Source of the DNA: Actinomycetes bacterium
Lineage (GTDB): Bacteria > Actinomycetota > Acidimicrobiia > Acidimicrobiales > Acidimicrobiaceae
Length of the DNA: 64,000 nt
Direction: 5' to 3'
Assembly: GCA_021785255.1 (NCBI GenBank)
Contig: JAJYGA010000110.1
Coordinates: forward strand, 1-64,000
The notes under the pieces: generated by a model
Databases searched by the model: none
Seen by the model: the letters and a program-made list of their open reading frames with translations, nothing else
What the model was told of the DNA's origin: nothing
Part shown: one piece after another, positions 1-10,105 of the stretch
How the letters are laid out: each line of letters begins with the position of its first letter
Numbering within the stretch: the stretch's first letter is position 1
Position numbers and translations under genes: made by a program

Positions 1-129
1 GCAGCTAAGAATATAATCTCAACCGCCGTAGGACATACGGTCTTTAGACGTGGAGGAATATCGCACGCTAGGTCTAACAAGACACAGCACAGCGACCCGA
101 TGAAGCGTCAACCAGCCGAGGTCGCATGA
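1..129 (+). CDS. tnpB: C-terminal end of an IS605 OrfB/TnpB-family protein (5' part lies outside the window)
   Basis: Frame 1 reads AAKNIISTAVGHTVFRRGGISHARSNKTQHSDPMKRQPAEVA* with stop at 127-129. AAKNI matches the end of the TnpB RuvC-III motif (DxNAAxNI). It is followed by an IS605-type right end. Missing from the ORF track because no start codon is in the window. Confidence 0.75.
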   Translation, partial: AAKNIISTAVGHTVFRRGGISHARSNKTQHSDPMKRQPAEVA

Positions 130-172
130 GCGACTTTGGGAGCCTCGTCCGTAAGGGTGGGGAGGATGTCAC
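130..172 (+). mobile_element. IS200/IS605-type right end / predicted omegaRNA 3' hairpin
   Basis: gagcctcgtccgtaagggtggggaggatgtcac parallels gagcccccgtctgtaagggcggggaggttcac at 41540-41572. Stem CCTCGTCC/GGGTGGGG with wobble pairs. Confidence 0.65.
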
Positions 173-535
173 AAAAGATCGTCCCAAAGATCACTGACGT
201 CTGGCGGTGGCAGGATTTGCATTCGAGTGGAAACTGCCTTCGGCCAGATTAAAGTAAAACAAAATACCAGACATCTGCGCTTGCCTGGACTGGCTGGAGC
301 CAGTGGGTAGTGGAAACTGCATGCAATTTGTCACAACTTTAGAGAACTGGCCAACTAACGTAAAAACGGAGCGATAGCGCTGACACAAGGAGGAAATAAT
401 CCCGAACTGCCTCAATGAGCCTGCCTCAGATACCGGTCATGCTTTCTTAGAGTCTTGTCTATCGCCAGTATTGCCAACAAATAGGTGAGATAGACAAATC
501 AGTCCGAATACCAAAACTGATTCAGACTCATGCTC

Positions 536-1171
536 CTAGACCTCGATACTATCGCCCGGTTTTAGTCGTCGGATATCCGCTCCGAGACGTTCAGCTTCTG
601 CTGTGAGGACACTTTCTAGCACCATGACCCCCCATTCATTTATCAATCCATCATGTATTGCATATGCTCGCTTTGGTCTTATGGTGCGTAGGTAGGAGAT
701 CAGATCTGGCATAGTCATCCACGGTGCTTGACCTGGCACTAATAAGGTTGCAATATCAAGTATTGTTAGAGCATCACCAGGATGAAATACTTCATCGTCT
801 ATTACGAAACCGACGTTGTCCACCGGAGGAGCGTCTGGATGACTGAAGTGGTGCTTTTCTCCTACAACCGACACCTTGAATCCACATGCAGAGAAGGTAT
901 CTCCATTCTTCACAACATGGACGCGGTCACCAAGCTCCTGCAGGTGTCCTGCAACTCCAGCGCATGTGTAGATATCCAGTGCAGGATTGTCCCTAACTGC
1001 GGCAGCCAAACGGACAGGTTCAAAGTGGTCAAAGTGTTCGTGCGTAATCAGTATCGTATCGATATTTTGCATGGCGTCCGGTTCAGGAGTCATTGCTCCT
1101 GGATCAATGACGATGTTTTTCGAGTTCTTCTCTAGCCGGACACAAGCGTGACTGAATTTCGTGAGTCTCAT
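536..1171 (-). CDS. MBL-fold metal-dependent hydrolase (UlaG-like)
   Basis: MRLTKFSHACVRLE...ILITHEHFDHF; HxHxDH motif. Second Met chosen as start; the ORF extends to 1192. Confidence 0.8.
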   Translation of the reverse strand: MRLTKFSHACVRLEKNSKNIVIDPGAMTPEPDAMQNIDTILITHEHFDHFEPVRLAAAVRDNPALDIYTCAGVAGHLQELGDRVHVVKNGDTFSACGFKVSVVGEKHHFSHPDAPPVDNVGFVIDDEVFHPGDALTILDIATLLVPGQAPWMTMPDLISYLRTIRPKRAYAIHDGLINEWGVMVLESVLTAEAERLGADIRRLKPGDSIEV

Positions 1172-1912
1172 GCAACAAAGCCTAACATGCATATAAAGAC
1201 ATACTTATAAAGATTCACAAGCCAAACTCCGTTGCACACCACGAGTCGAGTAAAACGAAAGTGAACCAGTGGTTGAAGCTTCGTAAGATCCCACTGGCCT
1301 GTCAAATCTGAAGGATGGGTCAAACTGCGTTGGGGAGGGGATGTCCGCTATGTCCTCTCTCTCTGGAGGGATGTCTACTTTGTCCATCCAGAGGCCAGGT
1401 CCGATAACGGAATTTGAGGACCTGGACGTGGCGCCGGAGTAGAGCTGGATGCCAAGTCCATCAAGGGAATATCAGGTGAACATGGGAAGCGGTCATACAT
1501 CGCCTGGCATGTCAGGCTAGGTCCAACGCCGACTGATGATGTATGAGCGTGGCGGAGGATCCGTAGTAGTCCGAGGACGGGAAAGCCGTCCACATGGCGA
1601 AGGGATCCAGTGAGACAGAGCAGATGAGAGAAGAAGGGAAGGACGTTGGTGAATACTGGCGCATCTGAGGCTGATCCCAGACTCAGAGTACTGCTTCATC
1701 AGGAAAAGTTGCACGATTGGTCAAAAAGCGACTCCCAAAGGTGCTTCGATTGGAAAGGCCCTCAGCCAAACGACGGGCACGTAGGTCTGAGTTCGCTCGT
1801 CCATTCGAATGCGGAAACGAACCACAATGTGTAACACTCCAGTTCGCCTGACGGTTTCCCCACGATTGAGCCGGTGCTGATGGCCGTTAACCAGGGACAC
1901 TAAGATGGGCTG

Positions 1913-2677
1913 ATGAGCATTGTGGACAGCCCGAACGTGACCGTGACCTTTGCCGGTTCCGGCGACGCCTTCGGCAGTGGGGACCGCTATCAGGCCTGCA
2001 TCCACTTGCGGGGGCCCGATCGATCAGAACCACCGGTGCTGCTCGACTGCGGAGCCACCTCGTTGCTCGCTCTCAGGCGCCAAAGGCTCGACCCCGCTGA
2101 GGTCGCGGCCGTGGTGGTTTCTCACCTTCACGGGGACCATTTCGGTGGTCTCCCGTTCCTTGTCCTGAACGGCCAGTTCTCCGGACGCACCAGGCCGCTG
2201 AGCGTTGTCGGGCCGTCCGGGATCGCCGAGCGGCTCACCGCAGCCATGGAGTGCCTGTTCCCCGGATCCTCATCGGTGTCGCGCGGGTTCCCCGTCGACG
2301 TTGTCGACCTGGACCCCGGCGCCACGGCGACCGTCGCCGGTATGGAGGTCACGGCATGGGAGGTCGACCATCCGAGTGGTGCCCCACCCCTTGCCTTGCG
2401 TTTGACACTGGGCGGCAAGGTCATCGCCTATACGGGTGATACCGCCTGGACCGACTCCCTCATCGAGGTCGCGGCCGACTCAGACCTGTTCATCGCCGAG
2501 GCCTACTACTGGGACAAGGCCGTGCCCTACCACCTCCGCCACACCGACCTGGCCGCTCATCTCGACCAACTCGCGAGCGCTCGAATCCTACTGACCCACA
2601 TGTCCTCCGATATGCTCAACCGCCAGGACGAAGCATCCTTCGACTCTGCCTACGATGGTCTCGTCGTCGAGGTCTGA
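1913..2677 (+). CDS. MBL-fold hydrolase, RNase Z-like, in a GC-rich block
   Basis: VVVSHLHGDHFGGLPFL (HxHGDH) and YTGDTAWTDSL; 254 aa ORF. Confidence 0.8.
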   Translation: MSIVDSPNVTVTFAGSGDAFGSGDRYQACIHLRGPDRSEPPVLLDCGATSLLALRRQRLDPAEVAAVVVSHLHGDHFGGLPFLVLNGQFSGRTRPLSVVGPSGIAERLTAAMECLFPGSSSVSRGFPVDVVDLDPGATATVAGMEVTAWEVDHPSGAPPLALRLTLGGKVIAYTGDTAWTDSLIEVAADSDLFIAEAYYWDKAVPYHLRHTDLAAHLDQLASARILLTHMSSDMLNRQDEASFDSAYDGLVVEV

Positions 2678-2940
2678 GCGTTCGACTGAGCGTCAGTGAG
2701 CGGACTCCTCATCATGGGCACCCCATGGCCACCGTCCTCCGAAACAGCTTGGCTGATAAGAAGCGACAGTGGCAAATATTGTGGATGTGCGAGCTTCATG
2801 GCACTAAAGAATACGTTGCGATTGACGGCACTGGTTTAGATCTGAGTGTAAGTGAGACTATCACCATGTATCTCGGCACGGTTGGTCTCCGTGGACACTG
2901 AATCTTTGCTTTACAGGTATGATGTACTTGCAAACTTCAC

Positions 2941-2987
2941 GGCTACTTGTACCCACGGTCGTTCTTTAGATGAGCGTAAAAGTAGCC
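2941..2987 (+). promoter_or_regulatory. Putative structured leader of rpsB
   Basis: Perfect 8-bp inverted repeat GGCTACTT (2941-2948) / AAGTAGCC (2980-2987), with inner CGTTC/GAGCG, ending 24 nt before the rpsB start. Confidence 0.45.
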
Positions 2988-3011
2988 TGAATTAAACCGA
3001 TGGGAGGAAAT

Positions 3012-3851
3012 GTGGCTGACAAGCCTGTTGTAACGATGAAGCAACTTCTGGGGGCCGGGGTTCACTTTGGTCATCAGACTCGCAGGTGGAATCCGAAAAT
3101 GAAGCGTTATATCCACAGCGAGAGAAATGGAATATATATAATCGACCTTCGGCAAACTTTGACATTGATCGAGGATGCCTACAAGTTCGTCAGAGATCTC
3201 TCCGCAAAAGGTGGAGTGGTTATGTTTGTTGGGACAAAAAAGCAGGCACAAGATGCTATTGCGAGTTATTCAAGTGGTGTTGGGATGCCGTATGTAAATC
3301 ATCGGTGGCTTGGTGGAATGCTTACCAACTTCAATACGATCGTCTCTCGTATCAAGAAAATGAAAGAGTACGAGTCTATGAGAGCAAACGGCGACTTTGA
3401 GGCTATGCCCAAGAAGGAAGCTCTGTTGCTTTCCAGAGAACTTGTCAAACTCGAGTCAAACCTAGGTGGCATTGCAAATATGACACGACTTCCTGATGCC
3501 TTATTCATCATCGATACCAAGAAAGAGCACCTTGCGGTTACCGAGGCAAATCGTCTTGGAATTCCGGTGGTGGCTGTCGTCGATACAAACTGTGATCCAG
3601 ATCTGATCCAATATGTCATTCCAGGTAATGACGATGCTATTAGAGCGGGAGAGTTGATGTGTGAAGTGATTACTACCGCAATCGCTGATGGTCGAAGGAT
3701 GCAGGCCGAGAAGTTCAAGCCCAAAGAGCCCAAAGAGTTCGTCGAAGATCCTGAGGTAGTGGCTAAAAGGGAGCAAGAGCAAAAAGAGGCAAGACGCCAA
3801 GCTGCGCTGGAGGCAGAGGCTCGGGAGCGAAGATTGGCGGAACAAGCGTAA
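3012..3851 (+). CDS. rpsB: 30S ribosomal protein S2
   Basis: [31 protein letters not shown] start at 3012 after GGGAGG. Confidence 0.97.
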   Translation: MADKPVVTMKQLLGAGVHFGHQTRRWNPKMKRYIHSERNGIYIIDLRQTLTLIEDAYKFVRDLSAKGGVVMFVGTKKQAQDAIASYSSGVGMPYVNHRWLGGMLTNFNTIVSRIKKMKEYESMRANGDFEAMPKKEALLLSRELVKLESNLGGIANMTRLPDALFIIDTKKEHLAVTEANRLGIPVVAVVDTNCDPDLIQYVIPGNDDAIRAGELMCEVITTAIADGRRMQAEKFKPKEPKEFVEDPEVVAKREQEQKEARRQAALEAEARERRLAEQA

Positions 3852-3944
3852 AGGTGCGCACCATAAAGTGTGTGCAGAGTTTACTAAGTAGATTAATTTT
3901 GGGATGGCAATATCCCAAATGGGTATTTGTAAGGAGATATACCG

Positions 3945-4736
3945 GTGGCAATTTCAGCTGCAGATGTACAGAGCTTGCGTAAACGGACAGGAGCCGGAAT
4001 GCTTGACGCAAAAAAGGCTCTAGAAGAGGCCGGAGGAGATGCAGAAAAGGCCGCCCAAATTCTTAGAGAAAAAGGACTTGCTGGAGCTGTTAAACGAGCG
4101 GATAGAGAGAACTCCCAAGGCGCATGTTACGTAAGTGTGGGATCCAACTCTGGTTCCATCGTGGAGCTTCGTTGTGAGACTGATTTCGTCGCTAAGTCTG
4201 AGAGTTTTGTTGCATTGGTTGAAGAGATCGCCAAGGCGGTAGCCGAGAAGGGTCCTGAAGCAGTAGACGCTTTCACCTCTAGTGTGGATGAACTGAAGAT
4301 TACTCTCAAGGAAAACATAGAGCTTGGACGGGTAAGTTATATGAGAGCTGACGATGGAGAGATAATCGACGGTTATATGCACCTTCAAAGCGGGAGAGGA
4401 ACTGTCGGTGTCCTTATGAAGGTCAAAGATGGTACAAGGGAACTTGCCCACGATCTTGCGCTGCACGTAGCGTTCGCTCGACCAAGCTATCTGAGCCGTA
4501 AAGATGTCCCAGAAGACGTTGTTGAAAACGAACGCCAAACCTTGCTCACAATCACGAGAAATGAGGGTAAGCCAGAGGCGGCTTTGGACAAGATCGTGTC
4601 TGGCAGATTGGATGGGTTCTTTAAGAATCTGTGCTTGAACGAACAGGCTTTTGTAAAAGATGAAAAGCTGAAGATTCAAGATGTGCTTGGAAAAGCAAAG
4701 ATTGTGGAGTTCGCGCTCGTAGTCGTGGGCGCTTAG
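3945..4736 (+). CDS. tsf: Elongation factor Ts
   Basis: VQSLRKRTGAGMLDAKKALEEAGGD; follows rpsB. Confidence 0.97.
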   Translation: MAISAADVQSLRKRTGAGMLDAKKALEEAGGDAEKAAQILREKGLAGAVKRADRENSQGACYVSVGSNSGSIVELRCETDFVAKSESFVALVEEIAKAVAEKGPEAVDAFTSSVDELKITLKENIELGRVSYMRADDGEIIDGYMHLQSGRGTVGVLMKVKDGTRELAHDLALHVAFARPSYLSRKDVPEDVVENERQTLLTITRNEGKPEAALDKIVSGRLDGFFKNLCLNEQAFVKDEKLKIQDVLGKAKIVEFALVVVGA

Positions 4737-4741
4737 TCCGT

Positions 4742-5488
4742 ATGGTGAGTACCTCAGATTCCAGAACTACCTCCAGATGGAGTCGAGTGGTTCTAAAACT
4801 ATCCGGAGAGGCACTAGGCAATGACAATATCGATGACCCAGTGGATGCTAAAACGTTAGACCGGATAGCGTCGGAGATAGCCCAAGTGAAGGAGCTGGCT
4901 GGAGTCGAGCTTGCCGTCGTTGTTGGTGGAGGAAACATTTGGAGAGGTACAAATGGAACCGCTATTGGGATCGATCGCGTTACCTCCGATCATATGGGTA
5001 TGTTAGCTACGACCATTAACGCGCTTGCACTTCAAAATGCAATTGAACGTTATGGTCAGCCGACTCGAGTTCAGTCTGCTATACAGATGGCTGAGTTGGC
5101 CGAACCGTACATTAGACGCAAAGCAATTCGACACCTAGAAAAAGGTCGAGTTGTTATCTTTGCTGCGGGCACGGGTAGTCCCTACTTTACAACCGATACG
5201 GCAGCTTCGTTAAGGGCAGCAGAGATTGGCGCACAAGCAATGTTAAAGGGAACTCACTCAGGTGTAGACGGAATCTACAGCGCGGATCCAAAACTTGACC
5301 CTGGGGCGAAAAAGTACGATACTTTGGAGTACATGGAGGTCATTACGGAGAGTCTCGCTGCTATGGATATGACGGCAGTGACATTTTGTAAAGATAACAA
5401 CTTGGAGATCTTGGTGTTCGACGTCTCGATTTCAGGTAACATAATTCGAGCTTGTCAAGCGAAAAATATCGGAACTTTGGTGAGGTAA
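4742..5488 (+). CDS. pyrH: UMP kinase
   Basis: RVVLKLSGEALG...VVVGGGNIWRG. Confidence 0.97.
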   Translation: MVSTSDSRTTSRWSRVVLKLSGEALGNDNIDDPVDAKTLDRIASEIAQVKELAGVELAVVVGGGNIWRGTNGTAIGIDRVTSDHMGMLATTINALALQNAIERYGQPTRVQSAIQMAELAEPYIRRKAIRHLEKGRVVIFAAGTGSPYFTTDTAASLRAAEIGAQAMLKGTHSGVDGIYSADPKLDPGAKKYDTLEYMEVITESLAAMDMTAVTFCKDNNLEILVFDVSISGNIIRACQAKNIGTLVR

Positions 5489-6060
5489 TGGCAGAATTTG
5501 ACTCTATTGACTCTCTTATAGTGGCAGTGAAAGAAAAGATGGCTAAGGCTGTGAGTCACGCGGAAGGGGAGTTTGCAACGGTACGCACGGGTAGGGCAAC
5601 CTCGGTTCTTGTCGAGAAACTGCCTGTGGAGTACTACGGTAGCGAAGTTCCTCTTCAGCAGATGGCTAACTTTTCTGTTCCAGATGCGCGAACATTAGTG
5701 ATTACCCCATATGACAAAACTGCCCTCAAAGAGATTGAAAAGGCGATTCAATCATCAGATCTTGGTATCAATCCAAACAATGACGGTTCAATCATACGAT
5801 TGAGTTTTCCGCCGCTCACAGAGGAGAGACGGAAAGAATTAGTCAGGGTTGTGAGACAAAAGGCGGAAGACGGTAAAGTTGCGATCCGAGGTGTTAGACG
5901 TTCGGCTCGCCACGACTTGGAGGCTATGGAGAAGGTAGGTCTCATAACCTCGGATGACGTCGAAGGCACTGAAAAAGAACTGGATAAGTTGACTCAAAGC
6001 TACGTACAAGAGCTGGATCGAGCTTTAGCTCATAAGGAAAAAGAACTGCTAGAAGTTTAA
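5488..6060 (+). CDS. frr: Ribosome recycling factor
   Basis: ATG overlaps the pyrH stop (TAATG). MAKAVSHAEGEFATVRTGRATSVLVEKLPVEYYG. Confidence 0.96.
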   Translation: MAEFDSIDSLIVAVKEKMAKAVSHAEGEFATVRTGRATSVLVEKLPVEYYGSEVPLQQMANFSVPDARTLVITPYDKTALKEIEKAIQSSDLGINPNNDGSIIRLSFPPLTEERRKELVRVVRQKAEDGKVAIRGVRRSARHDLEAMEKVGLITSDDVEGTEKELDKLTQSYVQELDRALAHKEKELLEV

Positions 6061-6075
6061 GTCCGAGGGGAAGTT

Positions 6076-7521
6076 ATGGCAGACCAGGATGTAGGTCATG
6101 GAGATGAAGAGATCGTAGACAGACGTCGAAAGATCGATAGCCTGGTGTCAAGAATTCTTCCTCCAGAAGACGACGAGATTGTACTTCCTCACTGGAGTGA
6201 TCCTCCAACGGGAGAGATCCCCAAAGTAGTTCTTGAGATGTCTGGCGACAAGCCCTTGTGGCTCGATCCATCTACGTCCTCTGAAGACCTCTTTGGCCGT
6301 GGTGACGTCTATGAAGATGAGGAAGGGGAAGAACCGCTTATCTTTGGATCGGGCAAGGAGCGCTACCATGAGCGACAACCCAACCCCTTGGAAAATGATC
6401 TTAATCTGAGTGGCTCGCGCGGTTCAAAAGAGTACAACGATGCCCGGAGCTTTAGTACAGGACCATCTGAAGGTTCTTTGGACGGTGGTGATAACGACCA
6501 AGGGCGTTATCGCAAGGTGCGAATCCCTCGGGGGTCGTTTCCCTCTTTATCTCCGTCTATACAAAAGGGAAAGAAAGGGTCTCGCTTCAGATCCAGCTCT
6601 ATGGGAGAAGCTGAGGAGTCTATGGAACAGATGGATCCAACCCCAAGACGTAATAGACATAAAGAGTCCAATCCGAAGCCGAAATCCTCCGATGGAGGAT
6701 CCGTTGCCGGAAGATCCAAGTCCAAGTCGATCGCTACCGGCATTGTGCTTGGCGCATTGGTGCTTGCAGCTTTGGCGGCAGGAGCAAAGATCGCAGACGC
6801 TTTAGTTACCATCGCTTTGGTGATAGCGGCATCTGAATACTACAACAGCGCCCAACGTGCAAAGATGAAACCGGCTAAGTTGGTGGGTCTTGTCACAGTG
6901 GTGCTCATGTCTGTGGGTGCATACGTTCAAGGTATGCAAGGCATCGTCTATGCCTTGCTGCTCGGAGTCATAGTTACCTTTTTATGGTATTTGGCAGGCC
7001 TGTTGAATACCTCTTCCTTGGAGGGTATCACTGTGACTTTGATGCCACTTCTCTGGATAGGACTACTTGGATCATTTGGATCTTTAATACTTAGACCGCA
7101 AAGTTTTCATGGGTACGGGGTTCGTCTCTTGTTGGCGTTACTGATCACTACTAGTTCCGCAGACATCTTTGCGTACTTTGGAGGTCTTGTGATGGGAAAG
7201 CGCAAGTTAGCGCCGTCCGTCAGCCCATCAAAGACCTATGAAGGTATGGTGGCTGGAGCTATAGCGGCAGTGATTTTGGGGGCTTTTGTTGCAGGTGCCA
7301 TATTCCCTATGAACCTCGAAAAAGGAGCAGTACTTGGCTTGGTCGCGGGAGTCGTTACCCCTCTTGGGGATCTCTGTGAGTCCATGATCAAGAGATCTTT
7401 AAACGTGAAGGATACCTCAAATATTCTTCCTGGACATGGTGGGGTTTTAGATCGCATCGATGGGGTATTGTTTATGCTTCCCACGGCTTACTTTATGTTT
7501 CAGCTTTTCCATTTAGGTTAA
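6076..7521 (+). CDS. cdsA: Phosphatidate cytidylyltransferase with long N-terminal extension
   Basis: C-terminal membrane domain with SPSKTYEGMVAG and GDLCESMIKRSLNVKDTSNILPGHGGVLDRIDG (CdsA signature). Confidence 0.93.
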   Translation: MADQDVGHGDEEIVDRRRKIDSLVSRILPPEDDEIVLPHWSDPPTGEIPKVVLEMSGDKPLWLDPSTSSEDLFGRGDVYEDEEGEEPLIFGSGKERYHERQPNPLENDLNLSGSRGSKEYNDARSFSTGPSEGSLDGGDNDQGRYRKVRIPRGSFPSLSPSIQKGKKGSRFRSSSMGEAEESMEQMDPTPRRNRHKESNPKPKSSDGGSVAGRSKSKSIATGIVLGALVLAALAAGAKIADALVTIALVIAASEYYNSAQRAKMKPAKLVGLVTVVLMSVGAYVQGMQGIVYALLLGVIVTFLWYLAGLLNTSSLEGITVTLMPLLWIGLLGSFGSLILRPQSFHGYGVRLLLALLITTSSADIFAYFGGLVMGKRKLAPSVSPSKTYEGMVAGAIAAVILGAFVAGAIFPMNLEKGAVLGLVAGVVTPLGDLCESMIKRSLNVKDTSNILPGHGGVLDRIDGVLFMLPTAYFMFQLFHLG

Positions 7522-7526
7522 ATAAG

Positions 7527-8708
7527 ATGCCTCAAAAAGCGAGATCGCTGACCATCTTTGGCTCCACGGGTTCTATTGGAACCCAGACCCTCCAAGTTTT
7601 TGCAGACTCGAAAACTTGTCATAGTTCCTCAGAGATCGAACTCTATGGGATCGTCGCGAACAGATCCATATATACCTTGGTGGAACAGGTAAGACAGTAC
7701 AGACCAAGCGTTGTGGGAGTGGCAGATGCTGCTCTTTACAGAGATCTGAAAGTTCTACTGGGGAACTACCGCGTTGAGATTGTCGCTGGAGAAGAGATCT
7801 ATGATTTAGCCAGGCAAAGTGACCTTGTGATGAACGCTGTTACAGGTTTTTCTGGAGTTCCTGTCACAGAGGCCGCATTGACGTCGGGTGGTTTGTTGGC
7901 TAACGCCAACAAGGAGTCGATTGTCGCTGCTGGCGATCTCATAGAGCCATGGCGCCAAAAAGGTGGAGGTGAACTCATTCCTGTTGACTCTGAACACTCA
8001 GCGATCTTTCAGGTCCTCGGTTCCTCTGAGCTGGCAAGACAATCTGTGAGGCAGCTAGTGATTACAGCATCGGGAGGACCATTTCGGACACTGCCCCAAG
8101 AAGAACTAGAAACTGTTACCGTCAAAGAAGCTCTTGAGCATCCAACATGGCAAATGGGTCCAAAAAACACCATTGACTCTTCGACGCTCGCCAACAAAGG
8201 ATTGGAAGTGATTGAGGCGCATTACCTGTTTGACATGCCTTATGACCAAATCGAGGTGGTCGTTCATCCGCAGTCGGTAGTCCACTCGATGGTTGAATAT
8301 AGCGATGGGACGGTACTAGCGCAACTCTCGATGCCAGATATGAAACTTCCAATCTCGCTAGCCCTTAACTATCCGCAACGCTCTCTCACTCCCTATGGAG
8401 CGATGGATTGGAAGGAGAACTTGACGCTGGAGTTCATCCCACCAGATCATGCCCGATTTCCTGCGCTCAAGATAGCTTATGGCGCAGGCAAACTTGGGAG
8501 TGGAGGAACCTGCTGGTTCAACGCCTCCAACGAGGTGGCAGTGGAAGCGTTGATCTCTGGTGAGATTGCTTGGAAGGATATAGCAAAACTCTTAGAGTTG
8601 TCTATGGATCGCTATGAGAACTGCAATATCTCAACTGTCGGAGATGTTATATCTGTAGATAGACGAGCGAGAGAAGTCGCGCGTGGAGTTGTTGAGGAGA
8701 TCTCTTGA
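7527..8708 (+). CDS. dxr: 1-deoxy-D-xylulose-5-phosphate reductoisomerase
   Basis: TIFGSTGSIGTQTLQV...NKESIVAAGDL...PVDSEHSAIFQ. Confidence 0.96.
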   Translation: MPQKARSLTIFGSTGSIGTQTLQVFADSKTCHSSSEIELYGIVANRSIYTLVEQVRQYRPSVVGVADAALYRDLKVLLGNYRVEIVAGEEIYDLARQSDLVMNAVTGFSGVPVTEAALTSGGLLANANKESIVAAGDLIEPWRQKGGGELIPVDSEHSAIFQVLGSSELARQSVRQLVITASGGPFRTLPQEELETVTVKEALEHPTWQMGPKNTIDSSTLANKGLEVIEAHYLFDMPYDQIEVVVHPQSVVHSMVEYSDGTVLAQLSMPDMKLPISLALNYPQRSLTPYGAMDWKENLTLEFIPPDHARFPALKIAYGAGKLGSGGTCWFNASNEVAVEALISGEIAWKDIAKLLELSMDRYENCNISTVGDVISVDRRAREVARGVVEEIS

Positions 8709-10039
8709 ACCAAGACTTATCTGAGCCAACGGAGTCACCGCAAGGTCAGGTGGAGACCTCCGAAGGTCCGAGTTTGTCTGAGGCGCGTAACTTGGGAGGT
8801 CGTCGCCTTGTGGAGCTTTTGATCGCGTTAAGCGTGGTCATATATCTCGGCTTTGAGACCCATTCCTTGGCTACCCTAGGTGTTGTGGCTGCCATCGTGG
8901 TCATGATCATGATCCACGAACTTGGTCATTTTGTTACGGCAAAGCTCTCCGGAATGAAAGTGACCGAGTACTTCTTGGGATTTGGCCCCAAGATATGGTC
9001 TTTTAGACGCGGTGAGACAGAGTATGGTGTGAAGATTCTACCTCTTGGCGGATATGTAAAGGTGATTGGGATGTCATCCGCCGATGAAGTACCAGTGCAA
9101 GACGAACCTCGGACCTATAGACAGGCTAGTTTTCCGAGACGCTTAGCTGTTGCAGTGGCAGGATCGTTCATGCACTTTGTCATGGCCTTTGCTCTATTGC
9201 TTACAATTTTGTCGATGTATGGTATCTCCAACCCTAAGGTCGTCGAAATTGGAGCAGTTGCCAACTTCTCTAATCGAACCTCGCCTGCGATTTTGGCTCA
9301 TCTAAAAGTTGGAGAAGTCGTGATCTCTGCAGGAGGAAAGAGGATCACTTCATCCAATGAGCTAGCCGCTATTTTAGGTTCAAGCGTTAACAAACCCGTT
9401 AAGTTGGTGGTTCAAGACGGTTCCCGGTTGCTTACCACTACCGTCACACCGGTGGATGGCAGAACGGTCAAAGTTGATGGAAAGAGCTATCTACCCAAGG
9501 GTTCAAAGGCAAGGGGAGTAATCGGGATAGGGATTGTGCCAGGTGTCTCGCACTATGGAGTACTTGGTTCAATTGCGGCGGCTGGCTCGGATATGTGGAG
9601 TTTTTCCGCTCAGACGGTGGGTTCGTTGATAGCCCATTTTTCCCCTCATGGAATCTCTCAATACTTCGGTCAGTTGGTGCATCCTTCCACCAACCCGGCA
9701 TCTAAGGGCGCACAGGCGCGTTTTGCTTCGCCGGTTGGAATAGTGAGACTTGCCTCACAAGCAGTGCAGTCCGGGTTCCAAGCGGTATTAGCGCTGCTAT
9801 TTTCGATAAACATTTTTGTCGGAATATTCAATATGATTCCACTTCTGCCTCTTGATGGTGGACATGTCGTCATCGCTGTATATGAGAGGTTAAGATCTAA
9901 AAAGGGCCGACCTTATCATGCGGATATCTTGAAACTGATGCCCGTGACCTACGCAGTGATATTCGTTCTGATCCTGGTGAGCGTGACGGCTTTGTACCTG
10001 GACATTACCCATCCCGTTGGTAATCCATTTATTCGCTAG
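8705..10039 (+). CDS. rseP: RIP metalloprotease, M50 site-2 protease family
   Basis: IHELGHFVTAKLSG (HExxH) and MIPLLPLDGGHV; PDZ-like middle region. Confidence 0.92.
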   Translation: MNQDLSEPTESPQGQVETSEGPSLSEARNLGGRRLVELLIALSVVIYLGFETHSLATLGVVAAIVVMIMIHELGHFVTAKLSGMKVTEYFLGFGPKIWSFRRGETEYGVKILPLGGYVKVIGMSSADEVPVQDEPRTYRQASFPRRLAVAVAGSFMHFVMAFALLLTILSMYGISNPKVVEIGAVANFSNRTSPAILAHLKVGEVVISAGGKRITSSNELAAILGSSVNKPVKLVVQDGSRLLTTTVTPVDGRTVKVDGKSYLPKGSKARGVIGIGIVPGVSHYGVLGSIAAAGSDMWSFSAQTVGSLIAHFSPHGISQYFGQLVHPSTNPASKGAQARFASPVGIVRLASQAVQSGFQAVLALLFSINIFVGIFNMIPLLPLDGGHVVIAVYERLRSKKGRPYHADILKLMPVTYAVIFVLILVSVTALYLDITHPVGNPFIR

Positions 10040-10105
10040 GCTTATAAGTGATGCTGTCTGAATATGGCATAGTTTACAAAAAGCAAGTTTAGGAGGCTGA
10101 TATAC

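Noticed and set aside
191-415. 74-aa minus-strand ORF after the first IS right end
   Set aside because: No motif and no clear ribosome-binding site; likely chance ORF.
4020-4679. 219-aa antisense ORF inside tsf
   Set aside because: Shadow ORF opposite a well-supported gene; no recognisable motif.
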